The notes: a model not told the origin generated them from the letters alone. DNA of 64,000 nucleotides from Chryseobacterium sp. SC28 (GCF_003932955.1 NZ_QOVY01000005.1:69718-133717); one strand, 5' to 3'; shown: positions 1-9,574, counted from the first letter of the stretch. Numbers and translations are program-made.

Positions 1-201
1 GCTATCTCTTAAAAAATAGAGAATTCCCTCTGTCTCTTCTGAAAAATCTGAGATATTGCGAATTTCTGAAAGACTTTCAATTAAAATTTCGTATGAACGG
101 TTATATCCAGCTGTGAAATAATAAGCCTCATTTATTTTCTGAATTATAGTCTGTAATTTTTGCATAAAAATTTCGTCTTCTGATAATGTCGATTTGTCCA
201 T
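1..201 (-). CDS. Probable immunity protein for the orphan Rhs tip (3' end off window)
   Basis: An open minus-strand frame starts at the ATG complementary to 199-201 and runs 67 codons to the window edge without a stop. The visible part is small, acidic, largely helical by composition and has no signal peptide. It starts 5 bp after the stop of the orphan toxin tip. That is the normal place for the cognate immunity gene in Rhs tip/immunity cassettes, and this position is the only basis for the call. I do not recognise the family. Unrelated small cytoplasmic proteins would look the same at this length. Confidence 0.5.
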   Translation of the reverse strand, partial: MDKSTLSEDEIFMQKLQTIIQKINEAYYFTAGYNRSYEILIESLSEIRNISDFSEETEGILYFLRDS

Positions 202-205
202 TGTT

Positions 206-646
206 TTATTTTATTAAGAAGTTTGTATTAGTAATAAACATCTGGTAACTACCTCCTGTATAAATTCCACCTTGTGAAGCAGCTCTTCCAAAAATATATG
301 GTGTACCAGGAGCTATCTGAAATTGTTTGATTCCAGTCATACTATTCCATTTTTCGGGCAATGCTAAACCAACACGATTAGTAAGATTATCAAACGCAGG
401 GAACAAATATCTTCCTTCCGAAGCTGCTTTTCCTCCATAAAATCTTAATCCAAACGTTGCATTATCAGCGGCTCTCATACTTATACTTTCTATTTGAAAG
501 GATTTTAAAATATCAATTCTGTCTAACCTTGAAACTCCTGCGGCTTGTAAATATTTAGATGCAGCTTTAACTCCTGCATATGCATCTTCTCTCAAAACAG
601 AAGAAGTTGCTCTCCCTTTACTTGCAACAATCGCCAACCCACCCAA
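206..646 (-). CDS. Orphan Rhs C-terminal toxin tip (silent cassette)
   Basis: The first 16 residues after the start, GGLAIVASKGRATSSV, are identical to residues about 1121-1136 of the full Rhs protein next door, in the same frame. After this junction the sequences diverge completely, so this is an alternative toxin tip without its own delivery part. No ATG is available. The frame opens after a stop about 18 bp past the upstream immunity gene, and the only in-window start is a TTG with no clear ribosome-binding site, which fits a silent cassette. The tip (about 130 aa) has a compact glycine- and aromatic-rich C-terminal half with PGTPYIFGR and GGSYQMF. Its activity is not recognised. It would be expressed only after recombination into the full-length gene. 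Confidence 0.75.
   Translation of the reverse strand: MGGLAIVASKGRATSSVLREDAYAGVKAASKYLQAAGVSRLDRIDILKSFQIESISMRAADNATFGLRFYGGKAASEGRYLFPAFDNLTNRVGLALPEKWNSMTGIKQFQIAPGTPYIFGRAASQGGIYTGGSYQMFITNTNFLIK
596..643 (-). repeat. Rhs tip-junction direct repeat, orphan copy
   Basis: These 48 bases are identical to 1533-1580 and in the same orientation. They encode GGLAIVASKGRATSSV in both copies. The repeat lies exactly at the boundary between conserved Rhs sequence and the variable toxin tip, so a crossover here would keep the reading frame. Confidence 0.95.
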
Positions 647-666
647 AAGGATTGCAAGATTTTTGT

Positions 667-1200
667 CTATCGATTAAGTTTTTGCTTGGCAATCTTGTAC
701 TTTAATAAGTATGGTTTAGGTAACTTTTCATAATTCAATCCATTAATTATATTTACAAAATTTTCATAATCGTTCTGTTGCCAAGCTTTATCCGCAGCAT
801 TTATATTTTGTTGATTTAACAAATTCTGAGTATAAATTTTACTCCTTTCTAAATCAAATTTTTCCAAATCATTTATTTTATTTCCTATGAGAAGCGATTC
901 ACCCTCATTCTCAAAAAATATGACTAAGTTATTTATAAATACTTCAACAGATACTTTGTCTAAGTTTAGGAGTGAATTAAAAAAAAGAATAAGAAGATTA
1001 TTATTTATTTCTATCATATCTGTTTTTCCTCTTTTCCCTACCCAGATTGTATTTGAATTTTCAAATGGATTATGTACAATATTAATTTTAGTAATAGAAG
1101 ATTGAAATCTTAGAACATTTTTAAATTCCTCAACTATTTCAAATCCATATCTCTGAAATATTGGAAAAAGCTGTGTCTTTATCTGTATATTAAAATCCAT
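667..1200 (-). CDS. Probable immunity protein for the Rhs toxin
   Basis: A 177-aa cytoplasmic-looking protein without signal peptide or membrane segment, beginning 8 bp after the Rhs stop codon. Residues 1-80 are mixed alpha/beta with aromatic strands and the C-terminal third is helical and lysine-rich. I do not recognise the family. The role rests on position: it follows directly the toxin tip of the Rhs gene and precedes the orphan tip, which is the standard order tip-immunity-orphan tip-immunity. Its AT content is higher than that of the Rhs core, as is usual for exchangeable tip/immunity cassettes. Confidence 0.6.
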   Translation of the reverse strand: MDFNIQIKTQLFPIFQRYGFEIVEEFKNVLRFQSSITKINIVHNPFENSNTIWVGKRGKTDMIEINNNLLILFFNSLLNLDKVSVEVFINNLVIFFENEGESLLIGNKINDLEKFDLERSKIYTQNLLNQQNINAADKAWQQNDYENFVNIINGLNYEKLPKPYLLKYKIAKQKLNR

Positions 1201-1208
1201 AATTTAAA

Positions 1209-4200
1209 TTATTTTATTGGTGGCATCCAAGCTCCAACACTAGGATTATACGTCCATCCTCTGCTTTGTAATGTAAATCTTTCTGCATTCAAGAATCCTC
1301 CCGTAGGAATTAAATTGCCATTTGGTAAACGATATGAATCATATATAGGATTTCCTAATCCCATTTCCCTTCTTAAAGAACCATAATTTGCTTTCCAATT
1401 CAATTTAGGAGTTCCTTGATTGGGAAGATGAAGCATATAATCACCTTCTCTCCATTCTAATTTACCCGTTTGTTCTGCTCCCCATTTAAAAAGATTCAAT
1501 CCTCCTCTTTCTGCAGCAATTTCTCCTTTCACAACAGAAGAAGTTGCTCTCCCTTTACTTGCAACAATCGCCAACCCACCTAAAGCCAACGCTGCATATT
1601 TGTTTTCAGGCTTAGCATTGGCTAAAGCAATTCCCAAAACATCCCAAACACTGTCCATCATTATCACACCACCCTTATCATTACAATGTCCGCAATTTGT
1701 ATATGCTGCTGCTGCTCTTTGCTGGAAGTCCCATTCACCGGCAGCTTTGCCAAAAGCTTCAGACATTGCCCAGATATTATATAGGTAATTGCCTCCCATA
1801 TTCCAAGTCTGTGCGTTCCCTTTTCCCTGAAAAACAACCGGAGAAATATTATATATCCTCTCTCCAATACCTCCATTAGAGTAATTGGTATTAAGACTGG
1901 TATAGTTTCCGTTGTAATCTACCGATATATTATCACCACTTTCAAATCCCATTCCTGTATTGGTCCACGTAGAAGTGCTGCCATTTGGTGTAGAATTCCA
2001 GAAAGAATTGAAGAAATCCCTGCTTACCCTTCCATCCGGGTCGTACATCATCACCGGGTTGTTAAGGACATAAGCATACGGTGAGGTAGAAGCATAACTC
2101 TCCGAGAGCTGATCCATCCCGTTCCATCTGCCAATGTCCGGCATATACTGTCGCCATCCGAAATCATACTGGCTGGTTGTCTCCAGCTCCTTGCTTCCGA
2201 ATTTCCAGTTGGTATAGGTAGTGGAAGGGTTATAGACCCCTACCATATCACCACTGCTGATAAAATTAAGCCCAAAAGGATAATAGCTGTTTGCCGTAAG
2301 AATTTCTGCGCTGCCATCTGCATCCTTTGCATAGCTTAAGCGGACATTACCCAGATGGTCTTTGTACTGGTAAATGTACTGCTTATTTTCATAATCGTAA
2401 AAACCTTCGGCAGTGGGGAAAAAATAAGGCTTGGTCGCTACATTTCCGGGATTTCCGGTATCGATAACTGCTACCTGCCTTTTTTCAGCCAGCATCAATG
2501 CTTCCTCCTGTCCTGCTGTGGCGGCTTCTTTTGCTGCATCATTATCGTCTTCCACCGCAGTTTTTAAAGCCCCGCTGTATGGTGTGGTATAAACAAATCC
2601 GTCCAGGTATTCTGTTTTTATGACCTGGGAAGAAAGGCTAAATACTTTCTTCAGCTTCAATCCATCTGCACGGTAATAATATTGCGTCTCTGTGGTGTTT
2701 TGCACAATATTTTCAGGAAGGTTCAGGAAATTGTAGAGCATTTCCTGTGTGATCTTCTTATCCGGCATCGTCAGCATATTCCCGTTAGGGTCATAGGTAT
2801 TGGTAAGCCCGCCTCCCGGATAGCCGCTTTTGTTGGCGGAGGCTTCCGTAATTCTGCTAAGCTGGTTACCGTTGTAGAAGTATGTAAGGTTATCCACAAC
2901 ACTAGGAGTAGTTCCCTTTACAGGTCTCCCGTTGCGTTTCAGGGTAGCAATATTCCCGTTATAGTCATAGGAGACCTCTTCATCGTAAAATTTCAGCTGC
3001 GGCACCGTATGGTCAGGTTCCTGATAATTAGCTTTGGTCAACTGGTTGACGCCATCGTACAGATACCCATATCTTCTTCGGGTTTCATCAGCTGCACTGT
3101 TCCAATCTACTTCAGTAATCGTCCCATTGAAATGTGCAGGAGCAAGGCTTGCATTTGCTGGGTTATTATATCTCAGCTCGTAGGCAAATAGTTTTCCGTT
3201 CAGGTTGGCAGGGTCATTCACCTTGGTGAGCCATCCACGGATATTGTACGCATAATCGATGGATTGTAATGGTGAGCTGATGTTGCCTCCTACTTTCTTG
3301 TTGGTCACTTGTCCCAGATCATTATAGGTGTATTGGGCTAATAATTCCTCCGGGTTACTGTCTACCTGATGATAATGCTTTTCTAAAAAATTTCGCGAGC
3401 TGTATTCAAAGCGTTCTTTTACTGTTACGATGGCATCCGAAGATAAGCGCTGATGGTAGGTTTCCACTTTTTTGGTCAGTCCTGCCCAATCCAGCTGGGT
3501 ATAGGTTTTGGTAGTACCTCCCAGATGGTTGATCTCTGTAGCACCTATATTTCTGCTTTTCTCATCATACCAGAAATAGGTTTTTGTCCATTTGTTATCC
3601 GAAATATTCTTTATATAGCTTGCCGTCGGAAGGGTCTTGGTACTTTTATCCGCCAGGTTATCTCCGGATAGGGTGGTTTGGGTAAGGATAGTGGCATCCC
3701 TTGCAGGAGTCCCGCTTACTGTCGGATATTCATCATAGTAATTCACAGACAACAAAGTTTGTATTACCGTAGGATAGGAATTGTTGCTATAATAGCTGGC
3801 TATGCCATTGGATGTAAATCCTGCAGATGTAAGCTTTACCTCATATCCGGTAGGCGATGTGAGGCTATTTACCTGATTATCCACATACGCCTGGATACTT
3901 TGCCTTGATGTGCCATCCCGGGAGATACCTGTATAGACCACCCTGCCGAACTGGTCGTACTTGGTGAAAAGCCAAGCTTCGCTACCTGTGCTTCCGCCAT
4001 TGGATTTCCCACTTTTCAGATTGGCATCCTGATAGAGGATAACCTGCCCTTTTTTATTATAAACCATTCGCTCCCAGTCTTTGCCCGGTAGCTTCTTTTC
4101 CACAAGACGGTTATGGACATCATACTTATACTGATAGAATAGGTTGCTTTTGGTAGTATCATCCAGAGGTTGGTTTTTTGCAGCCGGTGGAATGATGAAA

Positions 4201-4943
4201 GCCAGCTGTCCGTATTGGTTATACACATAGTAAGTATCCAGCTCGTCTGTCCCGTTTCTGCTTTTCGATAGCAAGACCTGCCCCAAACCATTTTTATAGG
4301 AAATATTGACACTTCCGTCTTCGTCCGTAGCTGTTGTTTTATAGAGCGTATTCGCCGGATAAGCAGAGGTTTGGGTAAGAGCAGCATCAAAAGTAGTATA
4401 GTCGAATATTGCAGTGTATTTCTTGACTTCTCCGGTCGTGTTGAATCCATATGCCATTTTCTGGGTTTTCCCCGAAGACATTTGCCAGGCATCACCCGGA
4501 GCAGCGGTTTCCAACACCCTCGCCAACGGGGAATTTTCGGTTTTAATTTCCGCAAAAGCATTAGTAACACCATAATAGCTGTTGATACCTGCTTCGGCGA
4601 CGTTCTGCAAAGCGCCCTGTAAGGTGGCTTTTGGTACCGGAAGATATTGCTTATCCTGTCTTCCGGTAACCGGGTCATAGAAATAAGTACTGACCATATC
4701 CTTCCCGTTGTAAGTGGCACCAATATCTATGCTTTGTTTCGGTCTTCCCAGACCATCCAGATACTGCACGTTCTGCAACTGCTTTGCACTGCTATTGGCA
4801 GTGGGATTTGACGCATTGTACGTTACCGGTTCCAAGTAGATGCGATTATAAACATAGGTTTCATTACTACTGAGATTCTGAGCCTGTAAAATCCCTGTGA
4901 TGGCTAAAAAGCCGGTATATAATAGTTTGATATATTGTTTCAT
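1209..4943 (-). CDS. DUF6443-type Rhs polymorphic toxin
   Basis: 1,244 aa. Residues 1-21 form a Sec signal peptide ending at QAQ, followed by a DUF6443-like N-terminal domain (YLDGLGRPKQS) to about residue 150. YD/Rhs repeats fill about 200-850 (for example YDEKSRNIG and YDPNGNML). The Rhs-associated core lies at about 850-970: YKDHLGNVRLSY, then YMPDIGRWNGMDQL and NNPVMMYDPDGR, the usual end of the shell before cleavage. A linker leads to GGLAIVASKGRATSSV near residue 1121, then a tip of about 108 residues with NPIYDSYRLPNGNLIPTGGF. The tip looks like a compact toxin domain but I cannot assign an activity. The gene is third in an operon, 39 bp after the YD protein, and is followed by a probable immunity gene. 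Function inferred: contact-dependent competition toxin. Confidence 0.9.
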   Translation of the reverse strand: MKQYIKLLYTGFLAITGILQAQNLSSNETYVYNRIYLEPVTYNASNPTANSSAKQLQNVQYLDGLGRPKQSIDIGATYNGKDMVSTYFYDPVTGRQDKQYLPVPKATLQGALQNVAEAGINSYYGVTNAFAEIKTENSPLARVLETAAPGDAWQMSSGKTQKMAYGFNTTGEVKKYTAIFDYTTFDAALTQTSAYPANTLYKTTATDEDGSVNISYKNGLGQVLLSKSRNGTDELDTYYVYNQYGQLAFIIPPAAKNQPLDDTTKSNLFYQYKYDVHNRLVEKKLPGKDWERMVYNKKGQVILYQDANLKSGKSNGGSTGSEAWLFTKYDQFGRVVYTGISRDGTSRQSIQAYVDNQVNSLTSPTGYEVKLTSAGFTSNGIASYYSNNSYPTVIQTLLSVNYYDEYPTVSGTPARDATILTQTTLSGDNLADKSTKTLPTASYIKNISDNKWTKTYFWYDEKSRNIGATEINHLGGTTKTYTQLDWAGLTKKVETYHQRLSSDAIVTVKERFEYSSRNFLEKHYHQVDSNPEELLAQYTYNDLGQVTNKKVGGNISSPLQSIDYAYNIRGWLTKVNDPANLNGKLFAYELRYNNPANASLAPAHFNGTITEVDWNSAADETRRRYGYLYDGVNQLTKANYQEPDHTVPQLKFYDEEVSYDYNGNIATLKRNGRPVKGTTPSVVDNLTYFYNGNQLSRITEASANKSGYPGGGLTNTYDPNGNMLTMPDKKITQEMLYNFLNLPENIVQNTTETQYYYRADGLKLKKVFSLSSQVIKTEYLDGFVYTTPYSGALKTAVEDDNDAAKEAATAGQEEALMLAEKRQVAVIDTGNPGNVATKPYFFPTAEGFYDYENKQYIYQYKDHLGNVRLSYAKDADGSAEILTANSYYPFGLNFISSGDMVGVYNPSTTYTNWKFGSKELETTSQYDFGWRQYMPDIGRWNGMDQLSESYASTSPYAYVLNNPVMMYDPDGRVSRDFFNSFWNSTPNGSTSTWTNTGMGFESGDNISVDYNGNYTSLNTNYSNGGIGERIYNISPVVFQGKGNAQTWNMGGNYLYNIWAMSEAFGKAAGEWDFQQRAAAAYTNCGHCNDKGGVIMMDSVWDVLGIALANAKPENKYAALALGGLAIVASKGRATSSVVKGEIAAERGGLNLFKWGAEQTGKLEWREGDYMLHLPNQGTPKLNWKANYGSLRREMGLGNPIYDSYRLPNGNLIPTGGFLNAERFTLQSRGWTYNPSVGAWMPPIK
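1533..1580 (-). repeat. Rhs tip-junction direct repeat, expressed copy
   Basis: Identical over 48 bases to 596-643. It lies inside the Rhs gene and marks the start of the present toxin tip. The two copies are 937 bp apart, and the DNA between them carries the current tip and its immunity gene. Confidence 0.95.
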
Positions 4944-4982
4944 GATTCTTATTAATAAGGATTAACCATTATCCTGTTCCTT

Positions 4983-7901
4983 TTAGTTAGGAGAATTAGG
5001 ATTATACTTATATTCTTTCACTACCTGATGTTCGGCATTTTCCACTCTTTGCAAACGATTGGCATTGTCATAATAATAAAACTCCCTCATCCCGTTTGAA
5101 GATGTCATGCTGGTCACACCAATGAGCGGGTCATAGGTATAGGTGGTGATAAGATAGTTTTTAAACAGACCTTTCTTTCTGAATGTTTCTAGGGCAATCC
5201 TTAATTCATTTTCTGTGGCATCATTTATATCCTGATCGGATTTGGTCACAATATCAGCCCCGGTGTAAGCATCCGAAGAGGTAGCCAACCCGAGAACTGT
5301 CATTACATCCTCATATTTTGCACCTTCTATCCTGGCAATCGGCTGGGTACGGTTATAGCCCCAGATAACGGTGGTAGGTACGCCATCTCGGGTGCTATAC
5401 TGGAGAAGGTTGCCTTTGGAATCATACCGGTCATAGGTCACCTTATCTTTAAGTGAACTATCCGCAGCATATGACAACGAAGTGGTAGGGAAAAGGCTAC
5501 CCGGATTTTCAAATTTGATTTCCGTATGGGAGACCTCGGCACCATTTAGTTTAGCCGTGGATTCCAGTGGCAAGCTTATGATGTTGGCTGTTATCAGGTG
5601 TTGGTTCTGGCTTGCCTTTTCGGTGGCATATTGGTAATTGTTCTCTGTAGTGCTACCATCAGCAAGTGTCTGCTTTTGTGATGATATTCCGAAATTAGAA
5701 GGATTGGTCTTGATCTCGGTAATGTGTTCCATACTGTTCTGAGAGGCATCATAGATATGGCTGGTTATTTTCTGCTCTTTGATATAAGCCGTTTTTGTAT
5801 AGGTCTTATAATAGGGGTTTGATAAGGCTGGATGAAGAATATACTGCGGCTCTAATTCCCCAAATACCGGCTCAAAGTTTTCATCTGATATTTTTTGATT
5901 TTGTGCGTTATAATTTTCTTTTTTTGTTAATAACCCATTATTTACCAGATTGTAATACGGAAGGAAGGATGAGGTGTTCTGTATCAATGTTGTTGGCGGA
6001 AACTCGTCAAACAATTTGTAATAATACCACGTATAGCCCTTACCGGTCTCTCTGGTTGTTTTTACATTTTTATAATTGATGTAGGGAACACTATGGTCAC
6101 CAAGCGTAAATAACTCTGTGCCACTGGAAGAATTGGCATCACTTTTCAGAGTATATTCAAACGTTTCGGTTCTTGCCGGAGGAATGGACATATAGAGGTC
6201 GTTCATTCCTGAATAGTAATTAATCGTCTGTATCCTTAGTCCGGAATCTTCAACTGTTCTCGCATTTTTATAAGGAGGGGGCAGGTAATCTATCTGATAA
6301 CACTCAACATCTGCAGTTCCCCCTGTCCCATATAATTGCATGGTGTAATCGCCCGGATTAAGATAATAATAGGTTACAGTATAACCGGGAAGCTCAGATT
6401 TATTTCCATTGATGACCGTGCCGTTTTTCTTTAACTGAAAATATAATGAAGGAGGTGGATAATTTGATTCCTGGGGATAAATCTCTGTAGTGATAAAACG
6501 AATATATATACCTGTTGTTTTACTGACATGTATTGTATAGAACCTACTTTGATTGGTATCTACCTGAAAAGAATTAAAATTGGTCAGATATTGCAGGTCG
6601 GGATAAGAGACGGATTGGGTATTTTTTATATTGTTGATGAATTGTTGTGTATTTCTATCTTCAAATTTTTGATTGACCCCAAAAAGATATTCCTTTATTC
6701 CTCCGGTTGGCAGCATTATGGTTTTTAATAATCCCTTGGTATCATACTTTGGATTCCAATAAGCTTCATGCTCTGTGCCAGGATTAAGCAGAAAACTGGC
6801 TCCATATTGCCCCGGAATTGCCCCATATTCTCCATATCCATAATATTCATACCCGAATTTTGTAGTTTCAATTAATCCGGAGTTTTTGTCAAGTTTTCTA
6901 AGCTTCCATAATGCCCGTTTAACCACTGTTTGATTCTCTCCTAAAACATTTTTGAATCTATGAGAAATATCCGTATAATCTAAAGCATACTGTGAGATAA
7001 TGTTTCCATTCCTATCCTTTAATTTTATAGTATTGATGCGGTAAGGGTCATTATAAGTATTGCCCGAGTTTTGGGTATAAGTATAGGAAATGTCTATTGT
7101 TCCATTTCCTATCGATTCAATACTTTCCAGCTTGTAAAGCTGCGTGGAAAGTGATGAGTATGGATATTGGGCAAGTGGCTCTGTATAAAGATGATTATGA
7201 AAAATCACAATGTCTTGCCCGGAAGGGGATATAATCTTGTTCAGGTAAAAAGCGCTTTTGTAAATGTATTTTGCCTGAGGTGAAACAGGGTAAAAGGAAG
7301 TGGCAAAGTCACTGAATACATATTTGTATCCTCTGTCATCCGTAATAGTAAATGAGGTAAAATCCTGATAATTAGTATAAGCCGTTCCGGTAAACTCTAC
7401 TCTGAGGGCAGAAGGGGTCAGCATAATGGCTTTGAATCCCCCTGTTCCGTTTTTCTCTATTCTGAACTTCCCTGAATATCCGGAAAAATTGTAATAATAG
7501 ACATCACTTAAGAAGTAATCTGGATTTGGGGTATAATTAGGAGTGTTATTAGAGTTTTCGTCTTCCAGATGATCCGGCACGTTTACAACATCTCTTGAAA
7601 TAACACCTCCGCTGAAAAGACTCCATCCCGCACCAACCTCACTGGCTGGCTGGTCTGATTTCAGATTAGTCGGATGATAAGCCAAAGCCATGCTAATAGT
7701 AATATCCTTGCTGTTGGTGGGCAAGCCCATCAGAGGAAAAGAGATATCCGGGATGCCAGTCGTGAGCGAAACCGGGGAATTGATATAGGAGGAAAAAGAC
7801 GAGACCGAGGGAACCGTTTGCCCACCTCCTCCAATGGTTGCCTGTGATTTTAACAAGGTAATACTTGTTATGATAAACAATAAATTATAAATTTTTCTCA
7901 T
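4983..7901 (-). CDS. SpvB-like/YD-repeat secreted protein, partner of the Rhs toxin
   Basis: 972 aa with an N-terminal signal peptide (residues 1-19). Residues 25-110 contain SLTTGIPDISFPL and EVGAGWSLFSGGVISRDV, typical of the N-terminal strands of Rhs/TcB (SpvB-like) cocoon proteins. The middle is a large beta-rich region. YD-type repeats appear near the C-terminus (YDRYDSKGNLLQYS, YDNANRLQRVE). It lacks the Rhs core and any toxin tip, and ends at KYNPNSPN. It sits between the T9SS-sorted protein (8 bp upstream) and the Rhs toxin (39 bp downstream). A shell or carrier role, comparable to TcB with TcC, is an inference from domain content and context. Confidence 0.75.
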   Translation of the reverse strand: MRKIYNLLFIITSITLLKSQATIGGGGQTVPSVSSFSSYINSPVSLTTGIPDISFPLMGLPTNSKDITISMALAYHPTNLKSDQPASEVGAGWSLFSGGVISRDVVNVPDHLEDENSNNTPNYTPNPDYFLSDVYYYNFSGYSGKFRIEKNGTGGFKAIMLTPSALRVEFTGTAYTNYQDFTSFTITDDRGYKYVFSDFATSFYPVSPQAKYIYKSAFYLNKIISPSGQDIVIFHNHLYTEPLAQYPYSSLSTQLYKLESIESIGNGTIDISYTYTQNSGNTYNDPYRINTIKLKDRNGNIISQYALDYTDISHRFKNVLGENQTVVKRALWKLRKLDKNSGLIETTKFGYEYYGYGEYGAIPGQYGASFLLNPGTEHEAYWNPKYDTKGLLKTIMLPTGGIKEYLFGVNQKFEDRNTQQFINNIKNTQSVSYPDLQYLTNFNSFQVDTNQSRFYTIHVSKTTGIYIRFITTEIYPQESNYPPPSLYFQLKKNGTVINGNKSELPGYTVTYYYLNPGDYTMQLYGTGGTADVECYQIDYLPPPYKNARTVEDSGLRIQTINYYSGMNDLYMSIPPARTETFEYTLKSDANSSSGTELFTLGDHSVPYINYKNVKTTRETGKGYTWYYYKLFDEFPPTTLIQNTSSFLPYYNLVNNGLLTKKENYNAQNQKISDENFEPVFGELEPQYILHPALSNPYYKTYTKTAYIKEQKITSHIYDASQNSMEHITEIKTNPSNFGISSQKQTLADGSTTENNYQYATEKASQNQHLITANIISLPLESTAKLNGAEVSHTEIKFENPGSLFPTTSLSYAADSSLKDKVTYDRYDSKGNLLQYSTRDGVPTTVIWGYNRTQPIARIEGAKYEDVMTVLGLATSSDAYTGADIVTKSDQDINDATENELRIALETFRKKGLFKNYLITTYTYDPLIGVTSMTSSNGMREFYYYDNANRLQRVENAEHQVVKEYKYNPNSPN

Positions 7902-7909
7902 ATTTGGTT

Positions 7910-9574
7910 TTACTCTTTAATTAATTTAGTTGTCAAAGATTTATCCGCTGTACTGGCTTTTATAATATAAATACCCTGCGGAAGTCCACTGGTATTGATC
8001 TTGGTCACTTTGTTCTTGGTAGTAAGTTGCTGAATCACCTTCCCAGTCATATCATAAACAGTAATCTTCACTTCTCTGGAACCCTGGTCTTTGAACTCTG
8101 AATCCAATTCTACGTAACAAAAATCTTTCGCAGGATTAGGATAAATCTGCAAATCCTTTCTTTCTATTAAGTCTTCAACCTGCTTGTCGCCCAGCTTTAC
8201 GATCTTCCAGTTCTCTTCGCCAAGCTGGTCTGCGCTGGTTCCGGCTAAAAGATAAGAGCCATCACTTTGTAGTCTTGCACTCACCAACCGTTCCTCATTC
8301 TTCTTTTCCTTGCCTTCCACATACTTGCGCCATTCCTCTTTGCCGTTGGTGTCTATGTAAAGCATCCAGAATTTCTCATCATCGGATTTAACTTTTTCCT
8401 CAGCCTGAGTATATCCGCCTAACAAAAATCCTTTGTCTTCACTGAAATTATCCTTATTGGTCTTTCTGATGACATCAAGGCTCATCACTACATCTCTGTT
8501 ACCGAAACTGTAATTTTTTTGCCATAGTTCATTACCCGACCTGTCTAAATTAAGCACCCATAGATCGGTTCCTTCTTTGATGTTTTCCTTCTTGTTGCCG
8601 GATGACTGACTTGTACTTTCGCCTGAAACAATGTAGCCATTTTCAGTATTGGCAATACTTTTCGGACGGTCATCGCCAGTTCCCCCATAGGTCTTCTGCC
8701 ATTCGACATTGGCGTTCTTGTCCAGCTTTATAATCCAATAATCTCCAGCTCCAAAACCATCCTCGGATTTACCGATGAAAGTTTTGACCGTTGAGGTCAG
8801 TTCCGGTCTTGAAGTTTCATTTTGAAAATTATTGTCTTGAGCAGAATTTTGAGTTTCGGAGTTATTCAGGTTCTCTGCTTTTCCACTTGTAGAGTAAATT
8901 AAAACAACAATACCGCCATCTGCTGTCGGAATCATATCTGTAACCTCATCCAGAGATTTTCCTCCGAGAATAGTGGTTTTAATTAATTTGCCGTCTCTGC
9001 CCAGTTTTGAAACAAAGATGTCTTTAGAACCGAACAGCTTTCTATTGTCATTGATGTTCCCTGCGACAAAAAATCCCATATCAGTGGATTGTACAACTGA
9101 CGAAGCCTCGTCATTGCTTTTAGTACCTAAAGTCTTCTGCCAAAGTTCTTCCCCTGTTTCGGAAAGACGGACTATCCAAACATCGCTCCCGCCAAGATTA
9201 TTTTCCTTCTTGTCTCCAGAAATATTGGAAAACGAAGTGCCTACCAAAGCAAACCCACCTTCCTGTGTAGCAATGGAACTCATCAAATAATCGTGTTTTG
9301 AGCCTCCGAAGTATTTATCCCATAATTTGTTTCCCTGCTGGTCGAGTTTCAGGACATGGTAATCATAGCCATTGTTTTGTAGGCTACCGGTCGATAATTG
9401 TTGTGCTTTTGTATTGATGCTGCTGCCGGACAGAAGTATCTGCCTGTCAACCGTGGAGGTCATATTGGAGAGAAAATCCTGTGTATCGGAAGGGATATTT
9501 TTCTGCCATTGCACCTCTTGGGCGCCAGCAAAACACACTGCTAACAGGGATAAGCTGAGGTAAAGTTTTTTCAT
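7910..9574 (-). CDS. Beta-propeller protein with T9SS type A sorting domain
   Basis: 554 aa. A signal peptide (1-18, ending FAGAQ) is followed by repeats of the form KLDQQGNKLWDKYFGG then GGFALVGTS, recurring at about 50-60 residue spacing through residue 470, as in delta-60/bulb-type propellers. The last 75 residues are a typical T9SS type A sorting domain: IYPNPAKDF, YDMTGKVIQ, GLPQGIYIIK, ending in a basic tail. It is therefore expected to pass the outer membrane through T9SS. It is the first gene of the Rhs operon, 8 bp ahead of the YD protein. This suggests a surface-exposed partner of the toxin, but no direct role is known. Confidence 0.85.
   Translation of the reverse strand: MKKLYLSLSLLAVCFAGAQEVQWQKNIPSDTQDFLSNMTSTVDRQILLSGSSINTKAQQLSTGSLQNNGYDYHVLKLDQQGNKLWDKYFGGSKHDYLMSSIATQEGGFALVGTSFSNISGDKKENNLGGSDVWIVRLSETGEELWQKTLGTKSNDEASSVVQSTDMGFFVAGNINDNRKLFGSKDIFVSKLGRDGKLIKTTILGGKSLDEVTDMIPTADGGIVVLIYSTSGKAENLNNSETQNSAQDNNFQNETSRPELTSTVKTFIGKSEDGFGAGDYWIIKLDKNANVEWQKTYGGTGDDRPKSIANTENGYIVSGESTSQSSGNKKENIKEGTDLWVLNLDRSGNELWQKNYSFGNRDVVMSLDVIRKTNKDNFSEDKGFLLGGYTQAEEKVKSDDEKFWMLYIDTNGKEEWRKYVEGKEKKNEERLVSARLQSDGSYLLAGTSADQLGEENWKIVKLGDKQVEDLIERKDLQIYPNPAKDFCYVELDSEFKDQGSREVKITVYDMTGKVIQQLTTKNKVTKINTSGLPQGIYIIKASTADKSLTTKLIKE

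Noticed and set aside
2682-3191. Plus-strand open frame of 169 codons opposite the Rhs gene
   Set aside because: It lies wholly inside the Rhs repeats on the other strand, has odd composition and no promoter or ribosome-binding site; the Rhs frame explains the sequence.
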